The notes: generated by a model not told the origin, from the letters alone. A stretch of DNA of 48,778 bases from Nitrospira sp. (GCA_016788885.1 JAEURX010000041.1:1-48778), one strand, 5' to 3'; shown: positions 9,377-18,699, counted from the first letter of the stretch. Translations and numbers: made by a program.

Positions 9377-9697
9377 TTACGCACTGAAGGAGCTGCCACA
9401 CCCACAGGTGGTCTTCGCTTGGGGATTCTTGATGGAAAATCCCGATCCCTGCAAGCTATCGACATAATCCACTTCCGCCCCCTGCAGCAGCGGTGCGCTC
9501 TGGGAATCCATGATGACCTTCACGTCACCCTTCTCAATGACCGTATCGTCGTCGGCCATTTTCGACTCGAAAGCCATCCCGTACTGATATCCGTGACAGC
9601 CTCCGCCACGGACATAAATCCGCAGCCCGACGACATCTTTTTCTTCGGTCATGAGTTCTTTTATCTTCTGCTCGGCCAATTGCGTAATCGTTACCAT
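9377..9697 (-). CDS. A-type iron-sulfur cluster carrier (ErpA/IscA family)
   Basis: A 106-residue HesB/IscA-type protein that transfers [2Fe-2S] or [4Fe-4S] clusters to apoproteins. The three conserved cysteines are visible: one in GGGCHGYQYGM and two in the C-terminal CGCGSSF. The start MVTITQLAEQKIKEL is typical, and a strong AAGGAGGAACAACG-ATG Shine-Dalgarno fixes it. It follows a ferredoxin and a NuoF-type subunit on the same strand (63-nt gap). It is therefore probably co-transcribed and could supply their clusters. ErpA and IscA cannot be separated by motif alone. Confidence 0.9.
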   Translation of the reverse strand: MVTITQLAEQKIKELMTEEKDVVGLRIYVRGGGCHGYQYGMAFESKMADDDTVIEKGDVKVIMDSQSAPLLQGAEVDYVDSLQGSGFSIKNPQAKTTCGCGSSFSA

Positions 9698-9760
9698 CGT
9701 TGTTCCTCCTTCTGGGCTACGTGTTCGGCACGTTGTCTTACTCTACCATCTTGCGGGAGC

Positions 9761-10117
9761 TTACGGAAGCCCGCCCCCTTTTTTCTCAACCTGATTCGGG
9801 GAACCGGTCGTCGCTTGCGCCCATTTGGTCTCGGGAACCCTGACCACGACGTCACCCAGCACCCGTGCCTGGCACCCAAGCCGATGCCACGGTTCGGACA
9901 AGGCTTCCCGGTCCAATAAATCCTGTTCGTCAAAGTCGATCTCGGACAGATTATTCCCGCCTGTCTGGACCTCAACTCGGCATGTCGTACACGATGCATT
10001 GCCGCCGCAATCGTGATTCAGTTGGAAGCCGAGAGCCTTGGCCGCCTCCAACAACGTGAGATTCGCGTCGACCTTCCCGCTTCGTCCCTGGGAATGAAGA
10101 AAACTCACATGCGGCAT
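9761..10117 (-). CDS. 2Fe-2S ferredoxin
   Basis: A 118-residue plant/adrenodoxin-superfamily ferredoxin. It begins with PHVSFLHSQGRSGKVDANLTLLEAAKALG. The cluster cysteines are in CGGNASCTTCRVEV (three) and LGCQ (fourth), the C-x5-C-x2-C...C spacing of this fold. A Lys/Gly-rich tail closes it. It sits 12 nt after nuoF with its own GAGGAGG Shine-Dalgarno. The pairing suggests that this ferredoxin exchanges electrons with the NuoF-type NADH-oxidising subunit. The ferredoxin-thioredoxin reductase chain at 17009 is another possible partner. Confidence 0.92.
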   Translation of the reverse strand: MPHVSFLHSQGRSGKVDANLTLLEAAKALGFQLNHDCGGNASCTTCRVEVQTGGNNLSEIDFDEQDLLDREALSEPWHRLGCQARVLGDVVVRVPETKWAQATTGSPNQVEKKGGGLP

Positions 10118-10129
10118 CCCAGGGCCTCC

Positions 10130-11431
10130 TCAGCTATTCGCACCAGCCCCGGTCCGCGCAGGCTGATAGGGACAGCGCTGCTGCCGAATGTGCTCTTCAA
10201 ACTCATGCTGGAACAATCGGAGACTGCTCTGCACCAAGACTGCAGCACCGGTAATGAGCGTGCAATACCCCGTCCCCTTCACAAATCCGCAGAGCTGCAG
10301 CAGTGAATCCAAGTCCTTCCGGCTGCCCTCGCCCCGTTCGATCTTCTCGACCAGTGTGGCAAGGTTGATCGTACCCATCCGGCACGGGGGACATTGTCCG
10401 CAACTTTCACCCTTGAAGAAATTGGAATACTTCAGGGTTGCCGCCACCATGCAGGTGGCATCGTCAATCACAATGGTCCCGGCCGAACCAAGCCCGGTCC
10501 CGGCCTTCTTGAGCGAATCGAAATCCATCGGCAAATCCAGCTGGTCGGCCGTCACCATCGAGAACGCCGGGCCACCGGGAAACACCGCTTTGATCTTACG
10601 TCCATTCGGAACGCCTCCGCCGCAGGTCTCGATCAGATCCCGAATCGTGATGCCCATCGGCATTTCGTACACGCCAGGCCGATTGACCGAACCGCTGAGC
10701 GAGAAGAGCATCGTCCCCGGGCACTTCTCGGTCCCAACCTGCGTGAACCAAGCAGCCCCGTTCTTCAAAATCTGTGGAATGTTGCACAAGGTTTCAACGT
10801 TGTTGACCAACGTCGGTTTCCCGTAGAGGCCGAAATCCGTCGGGTAGAACGGAGGCTTCTGCCGAGGCATCGCCGGACGCCCCTGCATCGACTCCAACAT
10901 AGCCGTCTCTTCGCCCGCCACGTAACTGCCGTGACCGGAAAACACCTCCAAATCCAGATCAACACCCGTGCCGAGAATATTCTTCCCCAGCAGGCCGCGC
11001 TCACGCGCCTGAGCAATCGCTTTCCTCAGATTCGCTTCTTCTTCCTCATATTCATGATTCACATAGATATAGGACGCCTTGGCGTTGACGGTTCGCGACG
11101 CGATCAGGCAACCCTCGATCAATTGATGCGGGATATGCTTGAGGAGATGACGGTCTTTGAAGGTCCCCGGCTCATGCTCACCGGCATTGCAGACAAAGTA
11201 CCGTTCCTGCACCCGATGGTTCAGCACCTTGTCCCACTTGATCCCGGTTGGGAAACCGGCTCCGCCCCGTCCACGCAGACCGGCTTTTTTGATTTCTCCA
11301 ACGACGTCAGCCGGCGTGAGGTCCTTCAAACACTTTCGCCAGGCGTCGTAGCCGCCGGTCTTGAGGTAGGGATCGATTTCCCAAGGCGCCCCGTCAAGTT
11401 TCTGCAATACCCGTGGTTGAGGTAGGGTCAC
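10130..11431 (-). CDS. nuoF: NADH-quinone oxidoreductase subunit F-like protein (NuoF/HoxF family)
   Basis: The 433-residue product has the full NuoF plan. GLRGRGGAGFPTGIKWD near residue 50 binds FMN. ICNAGE-type and GAGAYICGEET-type regions appear as CNAGEHEPGTFKDR and GSYVAGEETAMLESMQG. The N3 [4Fe-4S] site is SCGQCPPCRMGT near residue 345, with the fourth Cys in LCGFVKGTGYC. It oxidises NADH (or reduces NAD+) and hands electrons to Fe-S clusters. No other nuo gene is adjacent. Its neighbours are a ferredoxin and an Fe-S carrier, so it may act in a soluble NADH:ferredoxin module rather than complex I. GTG start with AAAGGGA Shine-Dalgarno; its own promoter lies 45 nt upstream. Confidence 0.9.
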   Translation of the reverse strand: MTLPQPRVLQKLDGAPWEIDPYLKTGGYDAWRKCLKDLTPADVVGEIKKAGLRGRGGAGFPTGIKWDKVLNHRVQERYFVCNAGEHEPGTFKDRHLLKHIPHQLIEGCLIASRTVNAKASYIYVNHEYEEEEANLRKAIAQARERGLLGKNILGTGVDLDLEVFSGHGSYVAGEETAMLESMQGRPAMPRQKPPFYPTDFGLYGKPTLVNNVETLCNIPQILKNGAAWFTQVGTEKCPGTMLFSLSGSVNRPGVYEMPMGITIRDLIETCGGGVPNGRKIKAVFPGGPAFSMVTADQLDLPMDFDSLKKAGTGLGSAGTIVIDDATCMVAATLKYSNFFKGESCGQCPPCRMGTINLATLVEKIERGEGSRKDLDSLLQLCGFVKGTGYCTLITGAAVLVQSSLRLFQHEFEEHIRQQRCPYQPARTGAGANS

Positions 11432-11444
11432 GTTGTTCCCTTTC

Positions 11445-11460
11445 GGGGGTTATCGCCCCC
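11445..11460 (-). promoter_or_regulatory. Leader hairpin upstream of nuoF
   Basis: GGGGG (11445-11449) and CCCCC (11456-11460) can pair around a 6-nt loop in the nuoF leader, just before the Shine-Dalgarno. It could mask or set the translation start; role unproven. Confidence 0.3.
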
Positions 11461-11476
11461 AGGTTAGCAGGTAGCT

Positions 11477-11506
11477 ACTATACGGCTGCTCTTCAAGAGG
11501 CGTCAA
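11477..11506 (-). promoter_or_regulatory. Sigma70 promoter of nuoF-ferredoxin-carrier operon
   Basis: Minus strand TTGACG (11506-11501), 18-nt spacer, TATAGT (11482-11477). The spacer contains the palindrome CTCTTGAAGAG, a plausible operator placed where a bound repressor would block RNA polymerase. Start near 11470. Confidence 0.7.
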
Positions 11507-11684
11507 GCCACGTTCGCCTGATTAGGCCTCAATCTCAATCAGTTAGGCCTGATAGACCTACACCGGCTCGGCCCAAAGGCTCGCCGAGGTCCGCCAGTAA
11601 CTCCCGGCAAGGATGACAGCAAGAAAAAGGGGACTGATCACCCTTTCGGACAACCAATCCCCAACATTTCCGTCACAGACCTTG

Positions 11685-12272
11685 CTACTTCAGGTGGCTT
11701 CCCGCGCCCATGAAGAACAGCATCGGAATGGACAGCAGGAAGTTGATCCGCGAGGCATACAAGGCGGTCTTACCCCACTGGGCCATCTCCGGCGGAGCCG
11801 GCGTCCCCTGCGCGGCAGCGGCCACTGCCGCGATCACCTTCTTCTGATTCGGCCAGATCACTCCATGCACGTTTCCCATCATGATGATACCGAGCAGCCC
11901 GCCGATCCCCAGAGCGATGGCCCCGGTCCCTCCCTTCGCATAGAGGTAGCCATAGAGCACGATCCCCGCAAGAACGGTGACCGTGGCGCCATGGCGGAAC
12001 CAGTTCAGTGCTGCAGGCATCAGCTTCGGGATGACGATGTTCTTCGTCGGTCCATCCAAGCTCTTGAGAAAGCCCGCATTGATCAGGTTGAAGAAATACA
12101 ACAGTCCGATCCAGGTAATCCCGGCCAGGAAATGAACCCAGCGAACGACCAGTCCGAACCAGTCGGCCTCGCCCGCGCCCACTCCCGCCATCCCTAGATA
12201 GACGACTATTAATCCGACAGCGAGCGCAAGACCAGCGCCCAATGTCTGATACGGATCCTCCAGAAATTTCAT
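11685..12272 (-). CDS. Urate-oxidase N-terminal-domain membrane protein (PuuD-like)
   Basis: A 195-residue integral membrane protein with four to five hydrophobic segments (about 10-30, 43-63, 92-112, 118-138 and 172-190). The segment RWVHFLAGITWIGLLYFFN and the later GVIWPNQK resemble the N-terminal membrane domain of PuuD-type urate dehydrogenases (Pfam Urate_ox_N). In PuuD this domain is followed by a cytochrome c; here the c-type heme part is absent and the protein stops after the membrane domain. Histidines in the first helices could ligate heme b. Stand-alone versions have no settled function, so urate oxidation is not claimed. Monocistronic, with a good promoter 30-60 nt upstream. Confidence 0.7.
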   Translation of the reverse strand: MKFLEDPYQTLGAGLALAVGLIVVYLGMAGVGAGEADWFGLVVRWVHFLAGITWIGLLYFFNLINAGFLKSLDGPTKNIVIPKLMPAALNWFRHGATVTVLAGIVLYGYLYAKGGTGAIALGIGGLLGIIMMGNVHGVIWPNQKKVIAAVAAAAQGTPAPPEMAQWGKTALYASRINFLLSIPMLFFMGAGSHLK

Positions 12273-12309
12273 ACGCCCCCCAACTGTAACGGTTTACTGC
12301 CAGCCACGT

Positions 12310-12339
12310 TCTCTACTGTAGGCTGCCGAGGCTTGTCAA
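12310..12339 (-). promoter_or_regulatory. Sigma70 promoter of the PuuD-like membrane protein gene
   Basis: Minus strand TTGACA (12339-12334), 18-nt spacer, TAGAGA (12315-12310). Start near 12303, giving a leader of about 30 nt. Confidence 0.55.
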
Positions 12340-12373
12340 GAACCGGCGCGCCCTATCGCACTGAAGCCTGTGG

Positions 12374-13318
12374 CTAGGCCGTCAGCAAACGATCGACCAC
12401 CGCACAGAGCTCTCGCACGGCATCCGCAGAGGCCTGTAACGCGCGGCGCTCCTCGGTCGTCAGATCGTATTCCACAATGGACTCTCCACCGGCGCGCCCC
12501 AAGGTCACGGGCACACCGACAATGACGCCCTTTAATCCGTATTCCCCTTCGCACAACATCGCACAAGGCAGCACCCGTTTCTGATCGTTCATGATCGACT
12601 CAACCATATCCACCGCCGCGGCGGACGGCGCATAAAACGCGCTACCGGTCTTGAGCAATCCCACAATCTCCGCCCCGCCGTCTTGCGTCCGCTTGATCAA
12701 CGCGGCCAGCCGCTCCTGCGACAACCGGTCGGTGATGGGTGTGCCGGCCACCGTCGTTTGCCGCACCAGCGGGACCATCGTGTCCCCGTGCCCGCCTAAC
12801 ACCATCGCCTGCACATCCGTCCCGAAGACATGCAATTCCTCCGCAACGAAGGACCGCAGTCGTGCGGTATCCAGCACCCCTGCCATCCCGAGCACGCGCG
12901 ATTTCGACAGCCCGCTGACCTGGCGTGCCACATGCACCATGGCGTCCAGCGGATTCGTGACGAGCAGCAGAATAATATTCGGCGAACGAGACACCAATTC
13001 CTGCACAACCGACCTGACGATCTTGGCATTCGTCGCCAACAGTTCATCACGGCTCATTCCTGGCTTGCGAGGGATCCCCGAGGTGATCACGGCGATGGAC
13101 GACCCTGCAGTCTCGTCGTAACCGTTCGTCCCGACAACTCTGGTGCTGTAGCCGCATACCGGGCCGGCCTGGGTAATATCCAACGCCTTTCCCTGGGGTA
13201 TCCCCGGGACAATGTCGACGAGCACGACCTCGTACGCATCCTTCTCGGCCAACCGCTGCGCGACCGTTCCCCCGACATTCCCCGCACCCACTACCGTAAT
13301 CTTTGGTCGTCCCATCAT
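12374..13318 (-). CDS. mdh: Malate dehydrogenase (LDH-like type)
   Basis: Reversible NAD-dependent oxidation of malate to oxaloacetate; it would serve an oxidative or reductive TCA cycle. The 314 residues start with [20 protein letters not shown] (Rossmann GxGxxG). They continue through [17 protein letters not shown], whose Arg residues on the mobile loop select malate over lactate, then VTNPLDAM and the catalytic His in [24 protein letters not shown] residues near 225 close the site. Tandem ATG ATG start after a GAGGTGGG Shine-Dalgarno. It follows a hypothetical gene on the same strand, separated by 68 nt that contain a repeat-rich hairpin. Confidence 0.95.
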   Translation of the reverse strand: MMGRPKITVVGAGNVGGTVAQRLAEKDAYEVVLVDIVPGIPQGKALDITQAGPVCGYSTRVVGTNGYDETAGSSIAVITSGIPRKPGMSRDELLATNAKIVRSVVQELVSRSPNIILLLVTNPLDAMVHVARQVSGLSKSRVLGMAGVLDTARLRSFVAEELHVFGTDVQAMVLGGHGDTMVPLVRQTTVAGTPITDRLSQERLAALIKRTQDGGAEIVGLLKTGSAFYAPSAAAVDMVESIMNDQKRVLPCAMLCEGEYGLKGVIVGVPVTLGRAGGESIVEYDLTTEERRALQASADAVRELCAVVDRLLTA

Positions 13319-13325
13319 CCCACCT

Positions 13326-13392
13326 CGTGAAGCGTGAAACGTGAAACGTCAGGCGCAAAGCCCCCTTTGCACCTACCGTTTACCCTTCACGC
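13326..13392. repeat. REP-like hairpin with 7-bp tandem repeats
   Basis: Tandem CGTGAAG, CGTGAAA, CGTGAAA (13326-13346) form a left arm. The right arm (CGTTT 13377-13381 and CTTCACG 13385-13391) is its imperfect complement and covers the stop of the 13387 gene. At the centre a perfect GCAAAG-CCCC-CTTTGC hairpin (13355-13370) closes the structure. It resembles repetitive extragenic palindromes and could also stop or protect transcripts between the 13387 gene and mdh. Confidence 0.5.
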
Positions 13393-13797
13393 GTGTTCAT
13401 GACCCGTCCAGCCACCGACCTTGAAATTGATCGTGCAGACGAAATTGTCCCCGTCATAAAAATTCACTTTGATTTTCTTCTTTCCATACGTCGCCGCGAG
13501 AAACGCTTCCGGCGCGTCCACCAGTCCCTGATAGCCGCCCGGTGGATATTCGCCGAGTTCGTGAAACACCACGATCATGCCGGCCTTCACTTCCTCCAAA
13601 AGCTTGGCCGTACAACGCGGGTAAATTTCCCAGAACTTTGCGTCGATCTCTTCCCGCGTCGGCTCAGGCCGTTCTTCGCCCGGCTTGATGTTTCGATTCG
13701 CAAATTTCGCCTGCCGCCGGACATAGGGATACTGATGTCCCGTGAACAGCTTGTACAGCCAGGGCGGTACAGTCGGTCGTGGTGACTGTTCAAACAT
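13387..13797 (-). CDS. Conserved-looking hypothetical protein
   Basis: A 136-residue soluble protein I do not recognise. It has no signal peptide, membrane segment or cysteine cluster (only two Cys). The middle is charged and helical (PTREEIDAKFWEIYPRC, then LLEEVKAGMIVVFHELG). The end looks beta-rich (KKKIKVNFYDGDNFVCTINFKVGGW) and closes with GHEHA. It starts 42 nt after the stop of the VWA protein gene on the same strand and is probably in that transcript. A role connected with the VWA/AAA+ pair is possible from position only. Confidence 0.6.
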   Translation of the reverse strand: MFEQSPRPTVPPWLYKLFTGHQYPYVRRQAKFANRNIKPGEERPEPTREEIDAKFWEIYPRCTAKLLEEVKAGMIVVFHELGEYPPGGYQGLVDAPEAFLAATYGKKKIKVNFYDGDNFVCTINFKVGGWTGHEHA

Positions 13798-13839
13798 CGT
13801 GACTATGCTCCAATACTGAACATCCGTTGGACTGACCGG

Positions 13840-16800
13840 TCAGGCGGTCAGCCGATGGTAAATCCTCGGCAGCTTCTCCGGCAACCCCTCGACACGATCA
13901 ATCACGACGTACCGTACGTCCCCGTACATCCGCCGCAGATACGGGTCCGCCTGCTTGTCGATGGTGATGCAGACCGGCTCGATGCCACTCGCGCGGGCTT
14001 CCCGCAACGCCATGCGTGTGTCCTCCAGCGCGTATTCGTCTTTATAGCCGTCGTCCAGGGGGCGCCCGTCGCTGATGACCACCAGTAATCGCGTCTTGGC
14101 CTGACGGGCCAGCAACTTACTCGAAGCATGCCGGATCGCGGCCCCGTCACGATTTTGTTGGAGCGGAAGGATCCCTCCCAGTTTGGCGCCCGCTCGTCCG
14201 GTTACCGGCTCATCGAAGCCTTTGATCACCACAAAATCGACCTGATGCCGCCCCTGTCCCGAATACCCATAGACGGCGAATTGGTCGCCGATTGCAGTCA
14301 GCGCCTCGCACAGCAACACAAGCCCCTGCTTTTCAATGTCGATGATTCGCCGTCCTTCGTCTACCTGTCGACTGGTGGACCCGCTCAGGTCGACCAGGAA
14401 GGCTGCGGCCACCTCGCGCTCCCGCTTCTCCCGCCGCACATAGATCCGTTCCGATGGCTCGATCCCTGCCTTCAGATCGGCAAGCCGGCCGACGAGGGCA
14501 TCCATGTCCAACTCTTCCCCGTCTATTTGGCCGGGAACGCGCCGGAACCCTGGGGGACGCAGACTCTCAAAATACCGCCTCAGCAGCCGGACCGGCCCCC
14601 GTTGGGCGGCCAAGGTCTCTTCCACAAACTCGGAGGCTCCCTCGACCGCGTCCCGTTCGAACACACGAGACCAGTTCGTGCGATAGTCCTGAATAGCGGC
14701 ATCCCACTCGTGGTACCGCACCGCCCTCACCGCCCCGGCGTGCTCATCTTGCGGTTGGCTTCCCTCGCCTTCTACCGCCAACATCTCTTCCACCATGGTC
14801 GGCGGGCGTCGCCCGGCAACCAACATCTCCTGCGACGTTTGTTGTGATCGTGCCGTGCCCGCACCCGACGACCCACCGGAGTCGCCGGCTAAACCAGCGC
14901 CACCCTCGCTGTCACCCTGGCCAGACGGTGCACGATCATCGGAAGCCGAGTCAGTTCGATCTCGGACCAGATTAGGATCCATCGCGCCGCGATAGTCCCA
15001 GTTGTCCATAGGCCGATACGTATCGGACAGGTCTTCCGAGGACTTAGGAGCAGGGATCGATTGTTCCGGGGCCTCCGCCTCATCAGAACTCGGGATGGCT
15101 TCCCGGCGAACCTTGAGCAACTCGTCCATCCGCACATACAACCGATCGGCAAGTCGCACCGCCTCCTCGGCACTCGCGTGGGAATGAAAAATGTTCTGAC
15201 AGAGCTCCCAGAGCTCAGTGACCTCGCGCTTGACCGGATCAGGTATCTGAACGGCGTCTGCCTCGACAGTGGACAGCAGGAGGAGCTGGTCGACGACCAT
15301 CTCTCGGACCGTCATCCCATGCGCCAGACCTCGAACAGTCACCGCGTCTTTGGCAATCACGGCCAAATCCCGGCTCAATCCCGGATATTCGGCACGGAGC
15401 AGATACTCCACCCTAGCATCCTCGACAAGGGCCCAGAGATCGCGGATCAGCCCTGGCTGGGGATACCGTGCGAAGACATCTCCCAAGGTGCGGGCTTCCG
15501 CTGAAACCCTGCGACCATATCGTCGCGTGAGCGCTTCGGTAAGGTCCTGCAATCGGGCGATGGGCAAATCGAATGTGCCGAACTCAAGATGGCCGGCTTC
15601 GTGTGCCGCCATCACCAGATAGAGTCGCACATTGTCCTCATACGTCGGATACCGCCTGACAATCGAGGGAAGCCCGATACTCCGACCGTCTTCACTGACC
15701 GTAGCGCGAACCATCGGCTGGGCCGATTCAAGCGCATGAGGGAGATCGTGAATTCGCACATCCCGGCCGCAGAGCGCCTGAGCAAACAGATTTACGCGTC
15801 GGGCGATCTGTCGCAGCGGCACACCACTCATCGCCTGGGACACTGCGCCCAACGCCTTCTCCGACTCCATCGCAAAATACGCCCGGCCCCCGTCCAGGCT
15901 GTATTCCAACACCTCCATGCCCGAGGCAAACCAGGCCTGGAACTTTTCCAGGGCCCCGTCACCGGAGCCAATCAAGGCGATCAACTCAGGACAGCGCCGC
16001 AGATAGGCCAGGGCTGTATCGGCGTCACGCTCGGCGACCAACATCCCATAGCGCAACATCTGCGCCCGCCATTCGTCACTCGGCAAGCCCCGAAGGATTG
16101 CAGGCGCCTCAGCCAACGCCGCAATGCCGGCTTCCGGCGAGCGCTCAGCCATCTGTGCCCCAAGACGAATGACGTGATGGCGCTGCCCCGAGTCGGCAAT
16201 GTCCTTCAAGATGGAGGGACTCGTCCGGTAAAACTCCAACGACCCCAAGTAGTCCGGCTTGCCGAGGCTGTTGTCGACGATCAACTTCATTCCGAACCGC
16301 ACCCAAGGCCGCACCACCTCCGGCATCAATACAGGAGCGATCGAGGGAATCTGCCGGATATATTCCACCGCCAAGGCAAAGTCCGTCTCCGCTAATTCAC
16401 AGGCCAGGTCCAGCCAAGTGGGCCAGTCTTCCGGCGGCAACACCCGGATGACCTCCGGCGCAATCCGCATAAACTCCACCGCCACATTGGCTTGTCGATC
16501 GGCAAGTTCCAGCCCTGCCGTCAGTACGACCTGTCGCTGAGCGGGTTCGAGCAAACCCAGGAGGAGCGGACTCTCCTTGAAGAATCGCAGGGCCAATGCC
16601 CCGGAGTCCGCAGCAAGGGCCACACCCAAATCGAGCCAGGACAATACATCGGCGAGCAGGTCCCGCCGCTGGAGTTCCGCCAGGGCATCAATCGCTCCCT
16701 TCGCCGCTTTCGGAGCCTCATCCGTAAGCTCTTCCAGCAGCACCAACACGCCGTCCACGGTATCGGGCCTGCGAGACGACTGGGCGACGGCGGTCACCAC

Positions 16801-16875
16801 TGCCAAGGCAGAATCGGGCCCCAATTGGTCGGCCAGCAGGTCAAGAAGTTGTTGGGACGCACGCCCAGACGCCAT
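13840..16875 (-). CDS. CbbO/NorD-like VWA-domain protein with HEXXH motif
   Basis: A 1011-residue soluble protein. Residues ~1-330 are Leu/Ala-rich helical repeats (LLDLLADQLG, AVEFMRIAPEVIRVLP and similar) like HEAT repeats. A metallopeptidase-like core follows, with HEAGH at 425-429 and EDARVE at ~485, a pairing also seen in NorD/CobT-type VWA proteins. An acidic Ser/Gly-rich linker (~650-700) leads to a C-terminal VWA domain with MIDAS DLSGSTS near 828 and VISDGRPLDD. Family members work with MoxR-type AAA+ ATPases (CbbQ/NorQ) to activate metalloenzymes. The likely partner is encoded at 19646. A TTG at 16923 would extend the frame, but it lies inside the promoter; ATG 16875 is preferred although no Shine-Dalgarno is seen. 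Confidence 0.82.
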   Translation of the reverse strand: MASGRASQQLLDLLADQLGPDSALAVVTAVAQSSRRPDTVDGVLVLLEELTDEAPKAAKGAIDALAELQRRDLLADVLSWLDLGVALAADSGALALRFFKESPLLLGLLEPAQRQVVLTAGLELADRQANVAVEFMRIAPEVIRVLPPEDWPTWLDLACELAETDFALAVEYIRQIPSIAPVLMPEVVRPWVRFGMKLIVDNSLGKPDYLGSLEFYRTSPSILKDIADSGQRHHVIRLGAQMAERSPEAGIAALAEAPAILRGLPSDEWRAQMLRYGMLVAERDADTALAYLRRCPELIALIGSGDGALEKFQAWFASGMEVLEYSLDGGRAYFAMESEKALGAVSQAMSGVPLRQIARRVNLFAQALCGRDVRIHDLPHALESAQPMVRATVSEDGRSIGLPSIVRRYPTYEDNVRLYLVMAAHEAGHLEFGTFDLPIARLQDLTEALTRRYGRRVSAEARTLGDVFARYPQPGLIRDLWALVEDARVEYLLRAEYPGLSRDLAVIAKDAVTVRGLAHGMTVREMVVDQLLLLSTVEADAVQIPDPVKREVTELWELCQNIFHSHASAEEAVRLADRLYVRMDELLKVRREAIPSSDEAEAPEQSIPAPKSSEDLSDTYRPMDNWDYRGAMDPNLVRDRTDSASDDRAPSGQGDSEGGAGLAGDSGGSSGAGTARSQQTSQEMLVAGRRPPTMVEEMLAVEGEGSQPQDEHAGAVRAVRYHEWDAAIQDYRTNWSRVFERDAVEGASEFVEETLAAQRGPVRLLRRYFESLRPPGFRRVPGQIDGEELDMDALVGRLADLKAGIEPSERIYVRREKREREVAAAFLVDLSGSTSRQVDEGRRIIDIEKQGLVLLCEALTAIGDQFAVYGYSGQGRHQVDFVVIKGFDEPVTGRAGAKLGGILPLQQNRDGAAIRHASSKLLARQAKTRLLVVISDGRPLDDGYKDEYALEDTRMALREARASGIEPVCITIDKQADPYLRRMYGDVRYVVIDRVEGLPEKLPRIYHRLTA

Positions 16876-16907
16876 GGTTGAAGAGTCCGTTTTAAGGGAA
16901 GTCGTGG

Positions 16908-16936
16908 ATTGTAAAGGACACAATTTCGCTTGTAAA
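16908..16936 (-). promoter_or_regulatory. Sigma70 promoter of the VWA-protein gene
   Basis: Minus strand TTTACA (16936-16931), 17-nt spacer, TACAAT (16913-16908). Start near 16901, about 26 nt before the ATG at 16875. It argues against the TTG start at 16923, which would fall between -35 and -10. Confidence 0.65.
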
Positions 16937-17008
16937 CTGTGTCCGGCCGAGTGGGACGCGGAGTGACCGGCAGACTTTTACCTGGACGAGTGGAAGGCGG
17001 GGGACGGA

Positions 17009-17449
<441 letters not shown>

Positions 17450-17451
17450 TC

Positions 17452-18699
17452 GTGGGCAGAGGCGGCTGGTTCCAATGCCCACGGGTCCCGATCCCCACGC
17501 ACTGGATCCTGTTCGTCCTGCTCTCCGCCATCACGACAGGGTGTCTCCACACGATGGAGGCGATCGATCCGCGTGCCTTACCGGTGACCAGCCCCTCCGG
17601 CCGACTGCTCCATGAACACGTCTCCTTCTTAGCCAGCCCAGACCTTGCCGGTCGCCAACCAGGCAGCATCGGCAACCGCCAGGCTGCACAATACATCGAG
17701 GACCAGTTTCGCGCGGTCGGCCTGCAACCACTCCCCTCCCTCGGCGGTTATCGGCAGATCATTTCAGCCCGGATGGGCGACAATATCATGGGCGCCATCC
17801 CGCCGACTGCCCACACTCACCACACGCACTGGATTGTGATCGGCGCCCATTATGACCATCTGGGCTATCCCTTCCTTGGGGCCGACGATAACGCCTCCTC
17901 CATCGCGATCCTGATTGAAACGGCCAGAAACCTTCCACGCCTCTCGCACTACGGCATCCTGTTCGTGGCCTTCAACAGCGAGGAGTCTCCGTACTTTGGC
18001 ACCGCCGACATGGGCTCACAGTTTCTCTTTCATCACTTGCCCCCGGAAATCGGCCACACAGACAACCTTCATGCCGCGATCATCATGGACCTGATGGGAG
18101 GCGTGCATTGGACGCCGCTCAAGAATGCCATCTTTGCCACTGGAGCGGAGAAAAGCCCGGCATTCTATCAGCACGTCACCCGCACGTCGGTTCCATCCCT
18201 CACCGTCTTCCCGGTCGGAATCCACCTCGTCGAAGAAATTCCCGATCACGGACACAAGGCCTTTAGCGACTATGACGTGTTCCGCAACCATCAGATTCCA
18301 TTCCTCTTTCTGTCCGCCGCGCGCTCACCCCGCTACCACACAGCAGGCGACGTCGCCAGCACGCTCCACTATGATCGAATGGCCGCCACGGTTGAGTGGC
18401 TGCGTCAGCTCCTGGCACAGATGGGGCAGGACGAGGCCGTATATACATTCGACCCGCATCGAGTGGAGTTCGCCGATGAAGTCGCCTCATTCCGCGGCAT
18501 CGCGGAGCAGGCGATTCACGAGCACACACTCATACCGGGAACGTCACGCTGGTCGTTGAGGAAACTGAAGCAGGATGTTGAGTGGCTGCGGGCAGTGGAT
18601 GGATCCGCGCCCACTCGACAACAGTTGGATCGGATGGAACGGATTTCTATTCGGATCCAGTGCTTGATCGCCGATTATTCGGGGTGCTTTACCTTTTAA
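17452..18699 (+). CDS. M28-family metallopeptidase, probable lipoprotein
   Basis: About 415 residues. A hydrophobic N terminus ending in SAITTGC looks like a lipobox with the modified Cys near residue 31, so export and lipid anchoring are likely. The catalytic domain has the M28 zinc ligands in order: His/Asp in GAHYDHLG, Asp in GADDNASSIA, Glu-Glu in FNSEESPYF, Asp in IIMDLMGG and His in RYHTAGD. Family members are aminopeptidases or carboxypeptidases with two Zn ions. The frame is open back into the FTR gene, but a GTG at 17452, 2 nt after the FTR stop, gives a sensible signal peptide; its Shine-Dalgarno is weak, so coupling to the FTR gene is likely. The C-terminal ~60 residues are helical and charged, of unknown role. 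Confidence 0.82.
   Translation: MGRGGWFQCPRVPIPTHWILFVLLSAITTGCLHTMEAIDPRALPVTSPSGRLLHEHVSFLASPDLAGRQPGSIGNRQAAQYIEDQFRAVGLQPLPSLGGYRQIISARMGDNIMGAIPPTAHTHHTHWIVIGAHYDHLGYPFLGADDNASSIAILIETARNLPRLSHYGILFVAFNSEESPYFGTADMGSQFLFHHLPPEIGHTDNLHAAIIMDLMGGVHWTPLKNAIFATGAEKSPAFYQHVTRTSVPSLTVFPVGIHLVEEIPDHGHKAFSDYDVFRNHQIPFLFLSAARSPRYHTAGDVASTLHYDRMAATVEWLRQLLAQMGQDEAVYTFDPHRVEFADEVASFRGIAEQAIHEHTLIPGTSRWSLRKLKQDVEWLRAVDGSAPTRQQLDRMERISIRIQCLIADYSGCFTF

Noticed and set aside
10394..11425. 343-codon plus-strand frame across nuoF
   Set aside because: Antisense to a NuoF with all cofactor motifs; translation has no sensible composition.
16876..16923. TTG start extending the VWA protein by 16 residues
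   Set aside because: The codon falls inside the predicted promoter spacer, so it would not be transcribed.
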